Part shown: one piece after another, positions 27,743 through 37,668 of the stretch
How the letters are laid out: each line of letters opens with the position of its first letter
Position numbering within the stretch: position 1 is the stretch's first letter
Assembly: GCF_026247885.1 (NCBI RefSeq)
Contig: NZ_CP110921.1
Span: 3,975,501 to 4,039,500 of the forward strand
DNA: 64,000 nt
Source of the DNA: Methylococcus mesophilus
Lineage (GTDB): Bacteria > Pseudomonadota > Gammaproteobacteria > Methylococcales > Methylococcaceae
Reading direction: 5' to 3'
Program-made: the position numbers and the translations under genes
Notes under the pieces: generated by a model
Told to the model about the DNA's origin: nothing
Seen by the model: the letters and a program-made list of their open reading frames with translations, nothing else
The model's database searches: none

Positions 27743-30700
27743 ATGGCCACCACCCGTACCGCGGCGGCGCGTCTGCTGTCTGTCAGCCTGTCGTTGATAC
27801 TTCTCGCGGCTTTCCTCCCGGAAGCGGCTCTCGCCGCCGCCAAGCTCAAGATCGCCAAGGCCACCTGGTCGGACACGACCGGCATGCTGGTAGTGAAAGG
27901 CAGCGCCAAGAACGCCAGCGGTTCCATCGAAATCTACGACCTCTCAGGCCGCCTACTGGGCTCGAGCCAAGGTCCCGCCTTCGTGCTGAAGCTCGATCGC
28001 GGCAGCCTCGCCGCCGTGCCCTGCGGCGTCCGGGTCCAGGCCGGCGACACCGAAGCCGTCAAGGCCGTCAAAGGCAGCCCCGCCGACTGCAAGAAAGCCC
28101 CGGCCTGCCAGATACTCACGCCGACCCAGGAAATCCACGTCAGCGCCAACACCGACGTCAGCTTCGCCGGCAGCGCCAGCCTCAACGACCCCGAAGCCCA
28201 GCCCCTCAAGCTCGAATGGGACTTCGCCGGCGGCAGCATGGGCGAGCCGATGCCCAACACCCATCCCACCGCCTACAAGCGCCCCGACGGCCAAAATACG
28301 ACCGTCCAGTTCGTGCGCGACAACGCCAGCTACAAAGTGCGCTTCACCGCCTGGGACAAGAAGAACCGCTACTGCGAAGACAGCGTGATGGTGCACGTCG
28401 GCAACCCGCCGACCAACCTGCCCGACGTTTCGGCGATGGTGAAGCAGGCTCAGGACAGCGCGCCCAAGCCCGGCAGCCAGTTGGCCGGCAACAAGGGCGA
28501 GGTGGTGGTATTGCCGTTTCCGTACGTTACTTTTCAGAATGCCACCGATGCTCGCTTCACTCCCGATCTGCATTCGGCTGCGCCTTTAGGTCCGTTTACC
28601 AGCCTCAATGCGGTGGTGTACCGCAAGGACCGCTTGCCGCCGCAATTGACGGGTCAGGAGGTGCAACTGCGCTATTCGGCGTCCGTTAACTCTGATGACC
28701 CCGTCGGTGCCGGTTCGGTCAACGCCACCAGCCAGAACTGGCCGCTCAATTCCGATATCGGCAAGTCCGCTCCCTTGGTGGGAGCGTCCATAGCGAAGAC
28801 GGATCAATGGGAAATCCTTGTGCGCCCCCCATCGGATGTCTTGCACCCGGTGTACACGAGTAAGAATTGGTTTGCGCGACTCACGGGACCCGAATCGGTC
28901 ATCGGGCCGGACGAGGGTGCCGTTGTCGGCAAGCCATTTTATGGGGCGGCAGCCAACTACTTTTGGGGAGGCACGGCGCCAACGCCCTTCGCGGACGATC
29001 ACGGGCGGTACATGCCTGGACGGGATCAGCCGTACGCCGCCAATGCCCCGCAGGATTTCTCGACTTATCTTGAAAGCCAACGCTTCCATACCGCCCGCAA
29101 CATCCCCGTTGCCGATATCGATGACGCCGGGCGGGTGAATCCGTTTCCCTTGATGCGGGCAGAAGCCGTAGACAAAAGCAGCGGCCAGCCTTTGGCTGCC
29201 GCAGATGCTGTGGTTGCCGTCGGCAAGGACTTCCACTGCCGGGAATGCCATGCCAAAGGCAAGATCGCGGCCAACGATCAGTTGGATTGGTCGCGATATC
29301 AGCAGGCGTTTCACTCTTCATGGGAGTATTCCTATTGCGGGACTTCCTCGTGCGAAACCTTCGCGCCGCCTGTCTTCTACGAAGCGGTCGACCGTAACGG
29401 CCAGCCCAGCCAGGACCTGTACGACCAGGAATACGCCGCCATCAAGAACGCCTCCGCCCTGCATGACTGGTATGACGACTTGTATCTGGTCAGTTTGTTC
29501 AATGGGCCTCAATTCAGCGGCGCCTACATAGGCGATGCACCGTCGAGTTGTAACAATTGCCATCAAAGTCTGTTGCAGGCCGAGGTGGCGGCCCAGGACG
29601 TGAACAACGGCTTCGGGCAACGCTATGGCGAAGAGGATTTCTGGCCCCGCTATTCGCCGACCATGCACAACTTCCACGCACTGCTGCAGCTCGATCCCTC
29701 GGACCCTGACAAGATCCTGCGCGGCGCCGATGGAAGGCCATTGCGTTGGGATCCCAGCAAGGGTTCCAATCCCAATACCCTGTTCCCGACGGTGGACGCC
29801 CAAGGCAACGCCCTGCCGCAGGAGCAGAGCTGTCTGCACTGCCATGCCGGACATCGGGATCAACTTTACCGTGACCGTATGTATACGGCCGGCGTGACCT
29901 GCTACGACTGCCATGGCGACATGTTGGCGGTGGGCCAGGCCTACGATAAGCCTAAAGCCGGACCGGAAGGCTTCACCACCCGGATGGAGTGGTATGAGCA
30001 GCCGGACTGCGGCTCCTGCCACACCGGCGATGCCAATCGCGGGAAAGACGGGGCGAACGGATTCTTCAGTGCGGGTGTGATGAAGCGGGCCTTCGACAAT
30101 GGGGACCGTGCTGCGATCTCCCGTGTGCCCTCATCCCAGCGGTTTGCGGTTCAGCAGGGGAAGGCGACCGACGTTTACTATACGAACTGGCTCGATACCG
30201 CCAATACTCACGGTAAGCGCAGCAGCGTCCTCAGCCTGTCCGCGCCGCTTTACCGCAACAGTAAGGACACCCATGGCGACGTCGCCTGCGCCGCCTGCCA
30301 TGGCGCCGCCCACGAAGTCTGGCCCAACCGCGATCCCAAGGCCAACGACAACGTGACCGCGATGCAGTTGCAGGGCCATACCGGTACCGTCCTGGAATGC
30401 AACGTCTGCCATACGGCGGATTCGTTCGCCAAGCTGGAAGACCTCGACGGCGGCCAGTACAGCGGCGACGCCAAGCCGGGCATCCTGGGCGGTCCGCACA
30501 ACACTCACCCGGTTGACGATCCCTACTGGTGGAAGGAAGCGCCGGGCGACACCGCCAACGCCGACGGCACCACCTACGGTGGCTTGCACAACAACTACGC
30601 CAAGCTGTCCGGTGCGAACGGCGAAGACCAGTGCGCCGCCTGCCACGGCAACGACCACAAAGGGACGCGTCTGTCCAAGACGCCGGTGGACCGGGTGTTC

Positions 30701-31594
30701 GACTTCCGGGGCTTCAACGCCAAGAAGCTGAAGAAGGCCGGTTTCAAGGCTAAAGTCATCAAAGTGCCCGCCGGAACCGAGATCGGTTGCGATACCTGCC
30801 ACAACATCGAGACCTCCTGCATCGGCGCGCCGGCCGGCAGCCAGTGCGGGGTGGCTTCGGCTACGGTTCCCGGTTCGGCAAACCATGATCCGGTCATCAC
30901 CTCGGACCCGGGCCTGACCACTGCCGTCATGGGCCAGCCGTACAGCTATCAAGTCGCCGCGAACGACCCCGATGGCGACCCGCTGAGCTACAGCCTGGGA
31001 CTCAAGCCAGGTTCCATGACCATCAGTGAACAGGGGCTCGTGACCACCGACTGGCCGGTGGAGACGTTCGGCGGCCATCGCCAGCCTCCTTTTACCTTCC
31101 CCTACACGGTGACGGTCAAGGACGGCAAAGGCGGCTACGCCACTCAAACCGTGACCATGACACTACGGTGCCCAGATGGCCAGCACTGGGAGTTTGGAAC
31201 TGCAGGAGGCGGATCGGGCGAGCATGATCATGGCCCGACGACCAGAGGATCCTGCGTGGCCGACACGGGGGTCACCATTACTTCCCAGCCGCCGATGGGG
31301 GTGACGGAAGGCGCGGTTTATAACTATCAAGTCAGCGCCACCAGCAATAAGGGCTTGCCGCTGACTTACAGCCTGGTCAGTCCGTTCAAGGGGCCCGCGG
31401 GTATGAGCATCGACCCGAATACGGGCTTGCTGACCTGGCAAGCCGGTACCTATAGAACACCGACGGCGGCTCGTTCGTACTCGTTTACGGTGAGGGCTGA
31501 CGACGGCCAGGGCGGTAGTGCGACCCAGACCGTCGTCGGACGGGTCTGCAGACTGCCGAAAACTTGGCACAGCGACCACGGCATGTGCATGTAA
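27743..31594 (+). CDS. Exported nine-haem c-type cytochrome with Ig-like domains (paralogue 1)
   Basis: The 1283-residue protein has a signal peptide (residues about 1-32, SLSLILLAAFLPEAALA). An N-terminal beta domain (KLKIAKATWSDTTGMLVVKG) and a PKD-like domain (LKLEWDFAGGSMG) follow. Nine CXXCH haem motifs lie between residues about 499 and 1016: CRECH, CNNCH, CLHCH, CYDCH, CGSCH, CAACH, CNVCH, CAACH, CDTCH. Two cadherin/Ig-like repeats (YSYQVAANDPDGDPLSYSLG; YNYQVSATSNKGLPLTYSL) end the protein. It should be periplasmic or on the cell surface. The start is ATG 27743 after GGAGGA, and the frame is open to 27671. The next gene is a paralogue with the same order of parts, so a tandem duplication is likely. 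Confidence 0.9.
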   Translation: MATTRTAAARLLSVSLSLILLAAFLPEAALAAAKLKIAKATWSDTTGMLVVKGSAKNASGSIEIYDLSGRLLGSSQGPAFVLKLDRGSLAAVPCGVRVQAGDTEAVKAVKGSPADCKKAPACQILTPTQEIHVSANTDVSFAGSASLNDPEAQPLKLEWDFAGGSMGEPMPNTHPTAYKRPDGQNTTVQFVRDNASYKVRFTAWDKKNRYCEDSVMVHVGNPPTNLPDVSAMVKQAQDSAPKPGSQLAGNKGEVVVLPFPYVTFQNATDARFTPDLHSAAPLGPFTSLNAVVYRKDRLPPQLTGQEVQLRYSASVNSDDPVGAGSVNATSQNWPLNSDIGKSAPLVGASIAKTDQWEILVRPPSDVLHPVYTSKNWFARLTGPESVIGPDEGAVVGKPFYGAAANYFWGGTAPTPFADDHGRYMPGRDQPYAANAPQDFSTYLESQRFHTARNIPVADIDDAGRVNPFPLMRAEAVDKSSGQPLAAADAVVAVGKDFHCRECHAKGKIAANDQLDWSRYQQAFHSSWEYSYCGTSSCETFAPPVFYEAVDRNGQPSQDLYDQEYAAIKNASALHDWYDDLYLVSLFNGPQFSGAYIGDAPSSCNNCHQSLLQAEVAAQDVNNGFGQRYGEEDFWPRYSPTMHNFHALLQLDPSDPDKILRGADGRPLRWDPSKGSNPNTLFPTVDAQGNALPQEQSCLHCHAGHRDQLYRDRMYTAGVTCYDCHGDMLAVGQAYDKPKAGPEGFTTRMEWYEQPDCGSCHTGDANRGKDGANGFFSAGVMKRAFDNGDRAAISRVPSSQRFAVQQGKATDVYYTNWLDTANTHGKRSSVLSLSAPLYRNSKDTHGDVACAACHGAAHEVWPNRDPKANDNVTAMQLQGHTGTVLECNVCHTADSFAKLEDLDGGQYSGDAKPGILGGPHNTHPVDDPYWWKEAPGDTANADGTTYGGLHNNYAKLSGANGEDQCAACHGNDHKGTRLSKTPVDRVFDFRGFNAKKLKKAGFKAKVIKVPAGTEIGCDTCHNIETSCIGAPAGSQCGVASATVPGSANHDPVITSDPGLTTAVMGQPYSYQVAANDPDGDPLSYSLGLKPGSMTISEQGLVTTDWPVETFGGHRQPPFTFPYTVTVKDGKGGYATQTVTMTLRCPDGQHWEFGTAGGGSGEHDHGPTTRGSCVADTGVTITSQPPMGVTEGAVYNYQVSATSNKGLPLTYSLVSPFKGPAGMSIDPNTGLLTWQAGTYRTPTAARSYSFTVRADDGQGGSATQTVVGRVCRLPKTWHSDHGMCM

Positions 31595-31617
31595 ACGGAG
31601 ACAGGCAACCCTCTCAT

Positions 31618-31642
31618 GGGGCGCTTCGGCGCCCCTTTTTTT
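31618..31642 (+). terminator. Rho-independent terminator
   Basis: GGGGCGC-TTCG-GCGCCCC followed by seven T. It closes the first multihaem cytochrome gene, so the second has its own promoter somewhere in 31643-31991. I see no gene in that stretch. Confidence 0.9.
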
Positions 31643-31991
31643 GGCTCCGAGTTTTTATCTTAAATGGCGTGCCAGTTGTGAATGGAGCGGTTCAGCATCA
31701 TCGTGTCCCACGCAAACAGCAGCTCCAGAATCAGCAAACTAGGACGCACGAATACCTTTCTCGCGATCCCTCGACATCCCATTTTCCACCCGATAGCTGC
31801 GTGAAATCACATGTGGTCTCGTTAAATTACACAAGAGCCTCCGGGCGAGCCGGCGCCTATGTGCGTTAAGTCGTTGTCGCAAAAAGGTGCGCACATATTG
31901 GAGCGATTTGTGCTTTGTCAAGACTTGACTTTGTTGGTCGCCGTGCTTCCCAAGCGGCCGCTCAATAACAATCAAGAAGAACGAAGGAACC

Positions 31992-34900
31992 ATGGCCACC
32001 CACCACCCCGTTTCCGCTCCGCTATTGTCCGTGTCAGATGCCGCACGCAGCTTGCATCTCTGCCTCGGTTTCCTGATGTGCTTGCTGATCCCGGCGGTGC
32101 TGCTGCCGGAAGAAGCCGCCGCTGCCGCCAAGCTCAAGATCACCAAGGCGTCCTGGTCGGCAAAGACCGGCATGCTGGTCGTCAAAGGCAGCGCCAAGAA
32201 CGCCACCGGACCGGTCGAGATCTACGACATCAACGGACGCCTGTTGGGTAGGAGTCAAGACCCAGCCTTCGTTCTGAAACTCGGCCGCGACAACCTCGCT
32301 GCCGTGCCCTGCGCGGTCCGGGTCCAGGCGGGCGAGAGCGAAGCCACCAAGGCCGTCAATGGCAGCCCCGCCAACTGCAAGAACGTCCCGGCCTGCCAGA
32401 TCCTCTCGCCGGCTCAAGCGACCCAGGTGAGCGCCTATACCGACGTCACCTTCACGGCTCAGGCCCGCCTCAATGCCCCGGACGCCGGGCCGTTGAAGTT
32501 CGAATGGGATTTCGCCGGGGGCTCGATGGGGGAGGACGTCACTGGCTCGAGTCCGGTGAAAACCTACAAGCGGCCGGATGGCGAGACAGCCACCGTCCAG
32601 TTCATCCGTGACAACGGTGTTTACCGGGTGCGCTTCAGCGCCACGGACGCACTGCAGCGTCGTTGCGAGGATGCGGTCGACGTCACGGTCGGTACCCCGC
32701 CGGAAACACCCGCCGGCGTGGCATCGCTCGTCAGCCAGGCACAACAGTCGGCGCCGAAGCTCCGCAGTGCGTTGGAAGGCAAGCCGGGCGAGGTGGTGGT
32801 ACTGCCGTTCGAAGACTGGACGCAGCTCAGCTTCGTCGATATGCCTCTGCGCCCGCGTACCCTGATCCCTTATGGGCGCAACGTGAGTACGCTCAACGTC
32901 CAGGTCTATCAAAAAGCCCAACTTCCGGTTGCGATGGGACCGGATCAAGTCGAGCTGACCTATGCCGCCGGCTCCAACCCGTTCGACCCGATCGGCGGGG
33001 ATTCCATCAATACCACCAGCCAGAATTGGCCGTTGAGCGGCGACTTGAGCAAGCCGACTCCTTTGCTGGAAGCCGCGATTCAGAAAACCGACATTTGGGA
33101 GCGTAAGCGCAGCACGGACATGATGTGGGCAGCGCTGCCCCACCTCGACACGGGGACCAACCAGGGTGAGCTGATCCCGGCACCGGACGAGGGCTTCATG
33201 CTGGAATCCAAGCCCGGCAGCCGCATGCCGGGCGCGGCCAACCCCTACAGGGTCAACGACCCGAAAGCCGTCGGCCTGTACGATGACGACCGGCGGGGGT
33301 TCACGGCCCGTGCCCTGCCGGTTACCGACATCGACGACAGCGGGCGGGTCAACCCGTTCCCGCTGTTCCGCCTGACCGCCAGACAGAAGAGCGGTTCCCA
33401 AGCGGCCAGTACCGATGCCGTTCTGAGCAACAGCCGCGACCTGCAGTGCCGCGGTTGCCATGAGAAGGGGGGAATCGCGGCCGATCCCAATGCGCCGTAT
33501 ACCCACGCCGCTTTCCATTCCAGTGCGGTGGGAAAGGCCGAAGTCGAGTGGGGGGCGGAGCCGGTTCCGGAGCTGGATCGGCCGGAATTCTTCGCGGCGG
33601 CCAGCAACAGCGTGTTCGACCGGGAGTACGCCGCGGCGCTGAACATCGGCAGCCTGCATGAATTCTATGACTACCAGGGCATCTTGTCCTGGATGCAAAC
33701 CGGTTGCGGGAATGAAATGGGTTGCGGCGACGAGGAGGGCGCCCATCCGTGTCAAGGCTGCCATGGCTCGCCTAACGAGGCGAGCATCGGTGGCAGATGG
33801 TGGCAGCCCGGTCCCGAGGACATGGACGATTACAATTCGTCCGACTACTGGGCTCCGGAATCCATTGTCATGCACCGTTTCCATGGGGAACTGCAATGGA
33901 ACCCCGACAAGACCGGCATTCTACGCGACGCCACCGGCCGGTTCGTGCGTTGGGACTACCGCCAGGGGCCTAATCCCAATACGCTGTTTCCCAGCAAAGA
34001 TGCCAACGGCAACGCCCTGCCCATGGAGCAGAACTGCCTGCGCTGCCATGCGGGGCACCGCGAACCGCTGTACCGGGACCGCCACGCCACGGCGGGGACC
34101 ACCTGTTTCGATTGCCATGGGGATATGCTGGCGGTGGGAACGGCTTGGCCGAAGGCCGGTCAGGATTCCGCCGACCCGACCAAGCGCGTCACCTGGTTCG
34201 ACCAGCCGGACTGCGGTGCCTGCCACATGGGAGACGGCAACCTCGGCAAGGACGGGGCGGGAGGCGCCTTCAGCGCCGGCGTCATGAAGCGGGCCTTCGA
34301 TGACGCAAACTGGGCCGCGGCTCAGCGCCAGCCCTACAGTTCGAGATTCGCCATCACACCGCGCAGCGCCGATTTGAAATCGAACTTCTATGGACAAGGC
34401 GCCGCCATCATGGAGCAAAACGCAGGCTCGCCCATGTTCCGGGTCGGCAAGGACACCCACGGCGACGTCGCCTGCGCGGCATGTCACGGCGCAGCCCACG
34501 CGACCTGGCCCAATCGGGATCCCAACGCCAACGACAACATGACCGCGCTGGAGCTTCAGGGATACGCCGGCCACATCATGGAATGCAAGGTCTGCCATAC
34601 GGAGGATGCTTTCAAGAATCTGGACAACCTGGATGGCGGCCGCTTCAGCGGCTTGCCGGCCGATTCCGGCATCCTGGGCGGTCCCCATGGAATCCATCCG
34701 GTCAACGATCGCAATTGGTGGGGTAAGGCCGAGGCGGACACTGCCCCAATTTCCAACGGCAGCCGTTGGGGCGGCTGGCATGACAATGTCTACCAGAAGC
34801 CCGGCCTGAACGGCGAAGACCAATGCGCCGCCTGCCACGGCAGCGACCACGCAGGCACGCGTTTGTCAAAGACCCCGGTGGATCTCACGTTCACCCTGAG

Positions 34901-35669
34901 GAATGGCAAAAAGGCCAAGTGGAAGGCTGGCGAATTCGTGGGCTGCGACCGTTGCCACAGCCTGGAACGCAGCTTCATCGGCGGTCCCACGGGCACTGCG
35001 AAACCCGAGACCAACCAGGCGCCGACCATCACTTCGACGCCGGTGACCGAGGCAGTCTTCGGGCAGCCGTACGTCTACAACTTCGCAGTCGCCGATCCTG
35101 ACCACGATGCGATCGAATACCGGCTGAATTACGCCCCCAAGGGCATGAGCATACAATCCGCGACCGGAGTCATCACCTGGACGCCGGGTTCGGAAGCGCT
35201 TCGCCGGACGTCCCCGCCGGTGCCGGTGTCGGTGTCGGTCGAAGCCAGTGACGGCAAAGGGGGCCTCATCCATCAGCCGTTCCAGCTCGTGGTGAACTGC
35301 CCGGCCGACCACACCTGGACCCGCGGCAAGAATGGCCAGGCCACCTGCGTGGAAAATTCGGTGGGCATCGCGATCACCTCGCAGCCGCCCTCCGTGAGCG
35401 TAAGTACCGGGGACCGGTACCAATATCAGGTCGCCACCGATGCTACCAGCCTGCCGTTGACCTATAGTCTGATAGGCCAACCGGACGGCATGAGCATCAG
35501 TGCGGCCGGTTTGATCACCTGGCAGACCAGCGACGCGACACCCTTGGTGGGCACTGCCTTCCAAGTGCGGGTTGTGGATAGCCAGGGCGGACACGCCAGC
35601 CAACTCGTGGTCGTGCAAGTGTGCAAAGCCCCGCTCCAATGGAGCGTCGACATGTGGATGTGCATGTAA
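31992..35669 (+). CDS. Exported nine-haem c-type cytochrome with Ig-like domains (paralogue 2)
   Basis: The 1225-residue protein repeats the plan of its upstream neighbour: a signal sequence (LCLGFLMCLLIPAVLLPEEA), the beta domain (KLKITKASWSAKTGMLVVKG), a PKD-like domain (LKFEWDFAGGSMG), nine CXXCH motifs between residues about 486 and 985 (CRGCH, CQGCH, CLRCH, CFDCH, CGACH, CAACH, CKVCH, CAACH, CDRCH), and two Ig-like repeats near the end. Both proteins end in a short Trp-x-Met-Cys-Met type tail (WSVDMWMCM here). The haem region is the best conserved part. ATG at 31992 follows GAAGGA. The redox partner is not known. The minus-strand cytochrome genes immediately downstream are plausible partners. 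Confidence 0.9.
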   Translation: MATHHPVSAPLLSVSDAARSLHLCLGFLMCLLIPAVLLPEEAAAAAKLKITKASWSAKTGMLVVKGSAKNATGPVEIYDINGRLLGRSQDPAFVLKLGRDNLAAVPCAVRVQAGESEATKAVNGSPANCKNVPACQILSPAQATQVSAYTDVTFTAQARLNAPDAGPLKFEWDFAGGSMGEDVTGSSPVKTYKRPDGETATVQFIRDNGVYRVRFSATDALQRRCEDAVDVTVGTPPETPAGVASLVSQAQQSAPKLRSALEGKPGEVVVLPFEDWTQLSFVDMPLRPRTLIPYGRNVSTLNVQVYQKAQLPVAMGPDQVELTYAAGSNPFDPIGGDSINTTSQNWPLSGDLSKPTPLLEAAIQKTDIWERKRSTDMMWAALPHLDTGTNQGELIPAPDEGFMLESKPGSRMPGAANPYRVNDPKAVGLYDDDRRGFTARALPVTDIDDSGRVNPFPLFRLTARQKSGSQAASTDAVLSNSRDLQCRGCHEKGGIAADPNAPYTHAAFHSSAVGKAEVEWGAEPVPELDRPEFFAAASNSVFDREYAAALNIGSLHEFYDYQGILSWMQTGCGNEMGCGDEEGAHPCQGCHGSPNEASIGGRWWQPGPEDMDDYNSSDYWAPESIVMHRFHGELQWNPDKTGILRDATGRFVRWDYRQGPNPNTLFPSKDANGNALPMEQNCLRCHAGHREPLYRDRHATAGTTCFDCHGDMLAVGTAWPKAGQDSADPTKRVTWFDQPDCGACHMGDGNLGKDGAGGAFSAGVMKRAFDDANWAAAQRQPYSSRFAITPRSADLKSNFYGQGAAIMEQNAGSPMFRVGKDTHGDVACAACHGAAHATWPNRDPNANDNMTALELQGYAGHIMECKVCHTEDAFKNLDNLDGGRFSGLPADSGILGGPHGIHPVNDRNWWGKAEADTAPISNGSRWGGWHDNVYQKPGLNGEDQCAACHGSDHAGTRLSKTPVDLTFTLRNGKKAKWKAGEFVGCDRCHSLERSFIGGPTGTAKPETNQAPTITSTPVTEAVFGQPYVYNFAVADPDHDAIEYRLNYAPKGMSIQSATGVITWTPGSEALRRTSPPVPVSVSVEASDGKGGLIHQPFQLVVNCPADHTWTRGKNGQATCVENSVGIAITSQPPSVSVSTGDRYQYQVATDATSLPLTYSLIGQPDGMSISAAGLITWQTSDATPLVGTAFQVRVVDSQGGHASQLVVVQVCKAPLQWSVDMWMCM

Positions 35670-35796
35670 ACCACGACAGCGGCCCTTTCCGAGGGCGGAC
35701 ATCGCCTTCGCTGGAGATAGGATCGGTCGGGCAAGCCGGCCGGTCCTCTCCCGACTCCTGCCGAGCCGTCTCCGCCGCGGCTCGGCCGGTCCGGTC

Positions 35797-36441
35797 TCAG
35801 CGCCCGTAATACTCGGCCAGCGCCCGGATTTCCTCTTCCGTGAGTTTGGCGGCGAATTGGCTCATGCCTGCGTTGACGTCGTTGGACCGTTCGCCGTTCC
35901 GGAAGCGCTGCAAGGTCTTGGCGAGGTAGTCCCGGTTCTGGCCCTGCAGCGCGGGCTGGAGATCCCAGCCTTGGCCGTGGGCACCGTGGCAGGCCGAGCA
36001 CGGCGGGATGAGCCGTTTCCGGTCGCCGCGGAGAATCGCGGGTTCGGGACCTGTGGCCGTTCCCGGCCGAGGAAGCGCGCCCAGCCATTCGGCCAGGTCC
36101 GCCATGTCCTGACGGCTCAGTTCCCGGACCACGGAGGCCATGATGGCAGCGTCCGCTCCCGCCAGTCTGCCGGCCTGATAGTCGGTCAACATCTTGTAGG
36201 TGTACAGCGGGCGCTGTCCGGCCAGCATGGGCCATTGCCGGTTGTCCGCCACGCCGTCCGCGCCGTGGCAGCCGGCGCAGCCGTGCTCGGCGTAGAGCGT
36301 GCCTCCCCGTGCGGCATCGCCCTGGGGTTTGACTGCGAGTTCGTGCTGCCATTCGGGGAGAGGCAATGCGCCCGCCAGGGCGTCCATCGCTCCGGCGGCC
36401 AGGCCGAACCCCAAGAGCAGGTAGGAATAAGTTCGACGCAT
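35797..36441 (-). CDS. Dihaem cytochrome c (c4-like), exported
   Basis: The 214-residue protein has a signal peptide (MRRTYSYLLLGFGLAAGAMD) and two class I cytochrome c domains, with haem motifs CAGCH (near residue 55) and CSACH (near 148). Candidate axial methionines are in WPMLAGQRP and AGMSQFAAKL. This is the cytochrome c4 layout, a periplasmic electron carrier. It is the last gene of a three-gene minus-strand operon, nine bases after the membrane subunit. It could carry electrons from the quinol-side complex to an oxidase or to the large cytochromes nearby. Confidence 0.9.
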   Translation of the reverse strand: MRRTYSYLLLGFGLAAGAMDALAGALPLPEWQHELAVKPQGDAARGGTLYAEHGCAGCHGADGVADNRQWPMLAGQRPLYTYKMLTDYQAGRLAGADAAIMASVVRELSRQDMADLAEWLGALPRPGTATGPEPAILRGDRKRLIPPCSACHGAHGQGWDLQPALQGQNRDYLAKTLQRFRNGERSNDVNAGMSQFAAKLTEEEIRALAEYYGR

Positions 36442-36450
36442 ACGGGTTCC

Positions 36451-37656
36451 TTATCGGGTCATGACGAGAAAGCCGAAGAAGAAATACTGGGCGATCCAGA
36501 CGAGGAGCGCCGCGAGCGCGAATCCGCCGAGGCGGTCTACCCGTGGGGAGGCCGTGTAGACGCCGGGAGCCTTGCCGGCCTCCCAGGATATCGCCAGGGA
36601 ATAGGCGATGGCGAAGCCCCCCACTCCGGCAAAAGTCAGACAGAACAGCGCGTTGCTGTACCAGTCGAGGTTGACTGGGTAAGTGGACAGTTCGTAGCCG
36701 TGCGTGCCGAACAGGATGCGGTGGCGCAGCGCTTCGCGGGCGATCGCAATCAGCAGGACGGCGCCTGCGGCGGCCGCGAAGGGACCGTAGCCACCGGAGG
36801 CCGACCTGAACCAGGCGGGGGTCACGATCAACAGCAGGATGCTTGCGTTGGCGGCGATGGACCATAGCGATACCGGAAAGCCGGCTGCGCTGTCCGGCAG
36901 CGTCGCCATCCATGTTGCATAGCAGATGAGGGCGGCGAAGCCGCCTGCCGTCATGAGCTTGTTGCCCAGGCCGGCGATCCAGTCCAGGTATGGCGCGTCG
37001 CGCGGTTCCCGGCAGTCCAGGTAGCGCCGGCAGCCCAGCAGCCAGGCCCCGGTGACCGGGGCCGCCAATACGATGAAGAAAAGGTACCGCCCGAGGTTGA
37101 ACTCGTGGATGCCGGAGCCGGCGGTTTCGAGGTGGCCTTCCGGTGCATACCAGGCCATCCAGAGTTCGGGCCGCAGCGCCTGGGAGGTGAGGGCATGCAT
37201 GATGAAGCCCGCCACGAGCAGCAGCGCGAGCGACACGGCCAGCGACCAGCGGCTGGTGGCCGATCCGCCTTCCTTACCGACGAAATAATGGTGGTACATC
37301 GCCCAGTAGGCCACCAGCAGCACCACGATGAAAGCGATGGCCCAGCGCGCCGACAGCACGTTGGAGACGTACCAGAACGGATCGTAGATGACCTGGACGA
37401 ACAGCAGCGGCGCCACGCCGATCACGATCGCGAGCGAGACCGCGACCTTGGCGGTGTCGAGCATCGGGCCCGCCAGCCGGCGCCAGTTGGGGCTCGATGA
37501 AAACGCGCCGGTCAGGGCCAGGGCCGTGCTGCCCAGCATCACGTGGACGGCGATCATGTGCAGCGTCCAGGTGAGCACCAGCAGAACCAGGAAAATGGCG
37601 GGATGGCTGGGCAGCCCGGAACTGCTGCGCAATGCGTAAAGCGTTTCGATGTCCAT
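36451..37656 (-). CDS. Polytopic membrane subunit of a cytochrome bd-like quinol-oxidising complex
   Basis: The 401-residue protein is almost entirely hydrophobic, with about nine membrane helices (for example AIFLVLLVLTWTLHMIAVHV, WAIAFIVVLLVAYWAMYHHY, and the last helix ALAALLVWIAQYFFFGFLVM). The histidine in LHMIAVHVMLG at the first helix resembles the bd-oxidase haem-ligand position. It does not have a typical CydB appearance and I cannot name the family with confidence. Position between a bd-like subunit I and a dihaem cytochrome supports a role as partner subunit. It is separated from the upstream gene by only 12 bases. Confidence 0.72.
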   Translation of the reverse strand: MDIETLYALRSSSGLPSHPAIFLVLLVLTWTLHMIAVHVMLGSTALALTGAFSSSPNWRRLAGPMLDTAKVAVSLAIVIGVAPLLFVQVIYDPFWYVSNVLSARWAIAFIVVLLVAYWAMYHHYFVGKEGGSATSRWSLAVSLALLLVAGFIMHALTSQALRPELWMAWYAPEGHLETAGSGIHEFNLGRYLFFIVLAAPVTGAWLLGCRRYLDCREPRDAPYLDWIAGLGNKLMTAGGFAALICYATWMATLPDSAAGFPVSLWSIAANASILLLIVTPAWFRSASGGYGPFAAAAGAVLLIAIAREALRHRILFGTHGYELSTYPVNLDWYSNALFCLTFAGVGGFAIAYSLAISWEAGKAPGVYTASPRVDRLGGFALAALLVWIAQYFFFGFLVMTR

Positions 37657-37668
37657 AAGGGGGTCCGT

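Noticed and set aside
32034-33896. 620-codon frame antisense to the second multihaem cytochrome
   Set aside because: The sense strand carries signal peptide and haem motifs; the antisense product is low-complexity and Arg-rich.
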